This document shows positions 21,982 through 24,918 of a DNA stretch of 24,918 nt, one piece after another (the stretch's first letter is position 1; each line of letters opens with the position of its first letter). The notes beneath the pieces were generated by a model. It saw only the letters and a program-made list of their open reading frames with translations, had not been told where the DNA came from and did not search any database. A program made the position numbers and the translations under genes. This DNA is from an uncultured Rhodobacter sp. (lineage in GTDB: Bacteria > Pseudomonadota > Alphaproteobacteria > Rhodobacterales > Rhodobacteraceae), in assembly GCA_937901435.1 (NCBI GenBank), contig CALGTJ010000229.1, forward strand, positions 1-24,918, in the 5' to 3' direction.

Positions 21982-23069
21982 TGGTCGAGACGACATCTTT
22001 GCGGGACGGTCACGAGATCTCGCGTGTTATCAAGGGCGGCTGGCAATTGGCGGGCGATCACGGGGCAGTGGACCGTACCGAGGCGATCCGCGATATGGAG
22101 GCCTTTGTCGACGCGGGCATCACCACCTTTGACTGCGCCGATATCTACGTGGGCGTCGAGGACATGATTGGCGAATTCATTGCCGATCTGCGCCGTCGGC
22201 GCGGGGCGTCAGTCGCGGATCGTGTCTGTGTGCATACGAAACTGGTGCCCGACCTGACCCGCCTTGCGGATCTGCACGCCGACGAGGTCGAGGCGATCAT
22301 CGACCGGTCTCTGAAACGCTTGCAGGTCGAGCGTCTGGATCTGGTGCAGTTCTTCTGGTGGGATCTGTCGCTGGGCAATGCGGTCGAGGGCTTGGATGTT
22401 CTCAAAGACCTGCAAATCAAAGGCAAGATCAAGACCCTTGGCCTCACCAATTGGGATTGCGCCCAGATTGCGCCGTTTCTTGACGCGGGCTTTGATATCG
22501 CGTCGGCGCAGGTGCAATATTCGGTGCTGGACCGTCGCCCGACCCATGGGCTGACCGACTGGGCCGCCGCCCATGACATGCAACTGTTGTGCTATGGCAC
22601 GCTGGCGGGGGGATTTCTGACAGAGGCGTGGCTGGGCCAGTCCGACCCCGGTTTTGCCTTTGAAAACCGCAGTCTGATCAAATACCGCCTGATCATCGAC
22701 GAATTCGGCCCCTGGACGCGATTTCAGGCCTTGTTGCGCGCGCTCAAAGAGGTCGGGGATCGCCATGGCGTCTCGTTAAGTTCCGTTGCGACGCGCTGGG
22801 TTCTGGACCAGCCACAGGTCGCCGCAGGCATCGTCGGCGCGCGTTATGCGCGGCATTTGCCCAAGACGCTGGAGGTCTTCGGGTTCACCATGGACGCGCA
22901 GGATTACGCCACGCTGGACGCGGTGATCTCGCAGGCCGAGGGACCAAAGGGTGATGTTTTTGCGTTAGAGGCGGATCGCAACAGCCGTCACGGGCGGATC
23001 ATGAAATACAACCTCAACACCAAACCTGACGACAAGGTGCACGCCGAAATAGATGCTGAAAATGGCTGA
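21978..23069 (+). CDS. Aldo/keto reductase paralogue lacking the catalytic His
   Basis: The start is at 21978, after AGGAGGGC and overlapping the previous stop; the open frame reaches back to 21864 but the extra residues are non-conserved. The 363-residue protein is similar throughout to the reductase half of the divergent fusion (for example LCYGTLAGGFL versus LAYGTLAGGFL). Tetrad residues Asp52, Tyr57 (TFDCADIY) and Lys88 (VHTKLV) are present, but the His position is Phe126 (LVQFFWW versus LLQFHWW in the paralogue). In AKR1D1 a His-to-Glu change alters the reaction to double-bond reduction; Phe here may change or abolish carbonyl reduction. It is followed, with an 8-bp overlap, by Liv-type transporter genes, which suggests action on an imported compound. 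Confidence 0.88.
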   Translation: MMVETTSLRDGHEISRVIKGGWQLAGDHGAVDRTEAIRDMEAFVDAGITTFDCADIYVGVEDMIGEFIADLRRRRGASVADRVCVHTKLVPDLTRLADLHADEVEAIIDRSLKRLQVERLDLVQFFWWDLSLGNAVEGLDVLKDLQIKGKIKTLGLTNWDCAQIAPFLDAGFDIASAQVQYSVLDRRPTHGLTDWAAAHDMQLLCYGTLAGGFLTEAWLGQSDPGFAFENRSLIKYRLIIDEFGPWTRFQALLRALKEVGDRHGVSLSSVATRWVLDQPQVAAGIVGARYARHLPKTLEVFGFTMDAQDYATLDAVISQAEGPKGDVFALEADRNSRHGRIMKYNLNTKPDDKVHAEIDAENG

Positions 23070-23835
23070 ACCGATCCTGTCCTTGCGCGGGGTGACGCGG
23101 GATTTCGGGCCGTTCCGGGCGGTCAACGAGGTGTCGTTTGACATTATGCCCGGTACGATCACCGGGCTGATCGGGCCGAATGGTGCGGGGAAAACCACGC
23201 TGTTCAACGTCCTGACGGGGATGCTGGCCCCCAGCGCGGGGCGGGTGATGTTTGACAGGCAGGATGTGACGTGCCTTGCGCCAGACAAACTCTTTGCCCG
23301 TGGCATGGGGCGCACATTTCAGATCCCGCGCCCGTTCAAACGCATGTCGGTGCTGGAAAACGTCATGCTGGCGCCCTTGGCCCAGATCGGCGAACGCCTT
23401 GGCGGGCCGTTTGTGAACCGCGCCAGAATGCGCGAGCAAGAGGCGCAGATCCGGGCCAAAGCAAACGAGGTGCTGGAATTCGTGACGCTCGACAAGCTGG
23501 CCGATCAGGCGGCCGGGCAGATCTCTGGCGGGCAGATGAAGCTGCTGGAACTGGCGCGCATTCTGATGGGCGATCCGCAGTTGATCCTGCTGGATGAACC
23601 CGCCGCGGGCGTCAATCCGACCTTGACCCGCCTGCTGATCGAAAAGATCGAAGAGTTGAACCGGGGTGGCAAGACGTTTCTGATCATCGAGCATGATATG
23701 GATTTCATCATGCAGCACTGCGATCCGGTGATCGCCATGGCCGAGGGTAAGGTCGTGTTCCAAGGCACGCCCGCAGAGGCGCAGGCCAATACGCTGCTTC
23801 TGGATGCCTATCTGGGGGCGCCGGTGGATGCCTGA
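23062..23835 (+). CDS. Liv-type ABC transporter ATP-binding protein (LivG-like)
   Basis: I prefer the ATG at 23062 (257 residues), overlapping the reductase stop by 8 bp; the ATG at 23053 would add three residues. Walker A is GPNGAGKTT (38-46), the signature is ISGGQMKLLEL and Walker B is LILLDEP. GMGRTFQIPRPFKRMSVLENV is the LivG/BraF Q-loop pattern, and an inserted segment with basic residues follows, as usual for LivG. It powers uptake by the permeases encoded just downstream. The family imports branched-chain amino acids, urea or short carboxamides. The order ATPase-ATPase-permease differs from the E. coli livKHMGF order but occurs elsewhere. Confidence 0.9.
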   Translation: MAEPILSLRGVTRDFGPFRAVNEVSFDIMPGTITGLIGPNGAGKTTLFNVLTGMLAPSAGRVMFDRQDVTCLAPDKLFARGMGRTFQIPRPFKRMSVLENVMLAPLAQIGERLGGPFVNRARMREQEAQIRAKANEVLEFVTLDKLADQAAGQISGGQMKLLELARILMGDPQLILLDEPAAGVNPTLTRLLIEKIEELNRGGKTFLIIEHDMDFIMQHCDPVIAMAEGKVVFQGTPAEAQANTLLLDAYLGAPVDA

Positions 23836-24571
23836 GATCGCGTTGGAGGTCAGAGACATCGTAGCGGGCTATGTGCCCGAACTGCCGATCCTGCAGGGCG
23901 TGTCCCTGCGCGTGCAAAAGGCCAGGGTCACCGTCATCATCGGCCCCAATGGCGCGGGAAAATCGACGCTGATCAAGGCGATCGCGGGATTGGTTCCCGT
24001 CAGTTCCGGCAAAGTCACACTGGCCGGGCGAGAGATCACCAACCCCGCGCCCGACAAGATGGGCGGGCATGGGGTGGCCTATGTGCCCCAGTCCGACAAC
24101 ATCTTTCGCAGCCTGACGATCCGCCAGAACCTTGAACTGGTGCTGCGCGGGGCGGGGGCCGAGCGGCACGTGCGGCTGGCGACCTTGTTCGAGCAATTTC
24201 CGCCGCTGGCGGCAAAGCAGCGTGAAAAGGCGGGCGCGCTGTCCGGCGGGCAACGCCAGTTCCTGGCTGTGGCCATGGCGCTGGCGATCAGGCCCTCGGT
24301 GATCCTGATGGATGAACCCTCTGCCGGGCTGGCCCCCAAGGCGGCGCAAGAGGTGCTGGAACAGGTCCGCGCCCTGACGGAACAGGGGGTGAGCATCCTG
24401 TTGGTCGAGCAAAACGTCAAACTGGCCCTGCGCATGGCCGATCACTGTTACATTCTTGCGGATGGGCGCAATCAGGTCGACGGGCTTGCGGCGGATCTGG
24501 CCCGTGATCCCGTGGTCGGGCAGATCTACATGGGCGGCAAGCGGATGACGCCAAGTGAGGCCGCACCGTGA
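23828..24571 (+). CDS. Liv-type ABC transporter ATP-binding protein (LivF-like)
   Basis: The 247-residue protein starts at the ATG at 23828, overlapping the LivG-like stop by 8 bp; an ATG at 23804 is in frame but would lie deeper in that gene. It has Walker A GPNGAGKST (39-47), the LivF-type Q-loop VAYVPQSDNIFRSLTIRQNL, signature LSGGQRQFLAVA, Walker B VILMDEPSAGL and H-loop-like LLVEQNVKLAL. As is usual in LivF, Gln-Asn replaces the His-Asp/Asn seen in LivG. It pairs with the LivG-like subunit under the two permeases. It ends with a short charged tail before the permease GTG start. Confidence 0.9.
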   Translation: MPEIALEVRDIVAGYVPELPILQGVSLRVQKARVTVIIGPNGAGKSTLIKAIAGLVPVSSGKVTLAGREITNPAPDKMGGHGVAYVPQSDNIFRSLTIRQNLELVLRGAGAERHVRLATLFEQFPPLAAKQREKAGALSGGQRQFLAVAMALAIRPSVILMDEPSAGLAPKAAQEVLEQVRALTEQGVSILLVEQNVKLALRMADHCYILADGRNQVDGLAADLARDPVVGQIYMGGKRMTPSEAAP

Positions 24572-24918
24572 TCCAGCACCTGCTAGATGGTATTCTTGTC
24601 GGCTCGATCCTGTCGCTGGGCGCGATTGGCCTGACGATGGCGATGCACATGTTACGCTTTGCCAATTTCTCTCATGCTGAACTGCTGTCCATCGGGGCCT
24701 ATTGTGCGCTGGTGTTTGACGGGGTGTTCACCGCGATTCATGTGCCTTTGGGCAACGCTATCGGCCCGCTGAGCCTGACATGGACCTTGTCATTGGCCGT
24801 GCTGGTCTCGATGTGCGTCACGGGGGCCTCGGCGATCCTGATTGACCGCCTCGTGTTTCGCCGGGTGCGCGCCAAGGGTGGCGAGTTGTCGATGGTCTTC
24901 GCCTCGTTCGGCGTGGCG
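24568..24918 (+). CDS. Liv-type ABC transporter permease (LivH-like), N-terminal part
   Basis: The gene starts with GTG at 24568, overlapping the LivF-like stop by 4 bp (GTGA), and runs off the right edge after 117 codons. The first residues VIQHLLDGILVGSILSLGAIG and MLRFANFSHAELLSIGAY match the LivH opening, with the characteristic NFSHAE motif, and two further hydrophobic segments follow. It would form one half of the translocation channel. The partner LivM-like permease and the periplasmic binding protein, which would define the substrate, are presumably beyond the edge. Confidence 0.88.
   Translation, partial: MIQHLLDGILVGSILSLGAIGLTMAMHMLRFANFSHAELLSIGAYCALVFDGVFTAIHVPLGNAIGPLSLTWTLSLAVLVSMCVTGASAILIDRLVFRRVRAKGGELSMVFASFGVA

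Overview
The window is GC-rich, tightly packed bacterial DNA. Its gene content and protein style suggest an alphaproteobacterium, most likely the Rhodobacterales/Roseobacter group: TRAP and Liv-type transporters, HyuAB, opine-type dehydrogenase, RidA-like domains, many 4-bp ATGA/GTGA gene overlaps, and an intergenic hairpin repeat that I associate with that group from memory. I see no rRNA, tRNA, CRISPR array, insertion sequence or phage gene.

Left part (1-5204). The start of a FAD-dependent dehydrogenase runs off the left edge. Next are two overlapping genes for the halves of a heterodimeric ABC exporter. They have complementary defects: an Asp-for-Glu Walker B in one and an altered signature in the other, giving one good and one degenerate ATP site. 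A 298-bp divergent promoter region then leads to a HupH/hydantoin-racemase-like protein that lacks both racemase cysteines.

Central operon (15026 down to 5179, minus strand). Nine genes sit nearly end to end: TRAP binding protein, small permease, large permease, LeuC-like and LeuD-like dehydratase subunits, an isocitrate lyase/PEP mutase-family C-C lyase, HyuB, HyuA, and an isochorismatase-fold protein with Gly in place of the nucleophilic Cys. Read together they suggest uptake of a carboxylate, ATP-dependent ring or amide chemistry by HyuAB, hydration of a maleate- or itaconate-like diacid, and cleavage of the hydroxy-diacid to pyruvate or another oxoacid plus a second product. The substrate is not known. 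No regulator gene is visible. Divergent to it, an opine-dehydrogenase-like gene and a 3-hydroxyacyl-CoA-dehydrogenase-like gene overlap by 4 bp.

Right part (17247-24918). Two aminotransferases of different subfamilies are transcribed divergently. Convergent gene ends carry a G-rich hairpin repeat (17297-17330, 19871-19906, plus a third hairpin at 19920-19937), and one of them also holds what looks like the C-terminal scrap of a PLP-dependent dehydratase. A minus-strand gene encodes an aldo/keto reductase fused to a RidA-like domain. Divergent from it is an operon of a small Cys-containing protein, a second aldo/keto reductase with Phe where the catalytic His should be, and Liv-type ABC transporter genes (two ATPases, then a permease cut by the right edge). 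The two reductases are clear paralogues with different catalytic states.

Overall this is a catabolic accessory region for carboxylate- or amino-acid-like compounds, with at least four enzymes whose usual catalytic residues are changed. All functions are from motif reading only; no searches were run.
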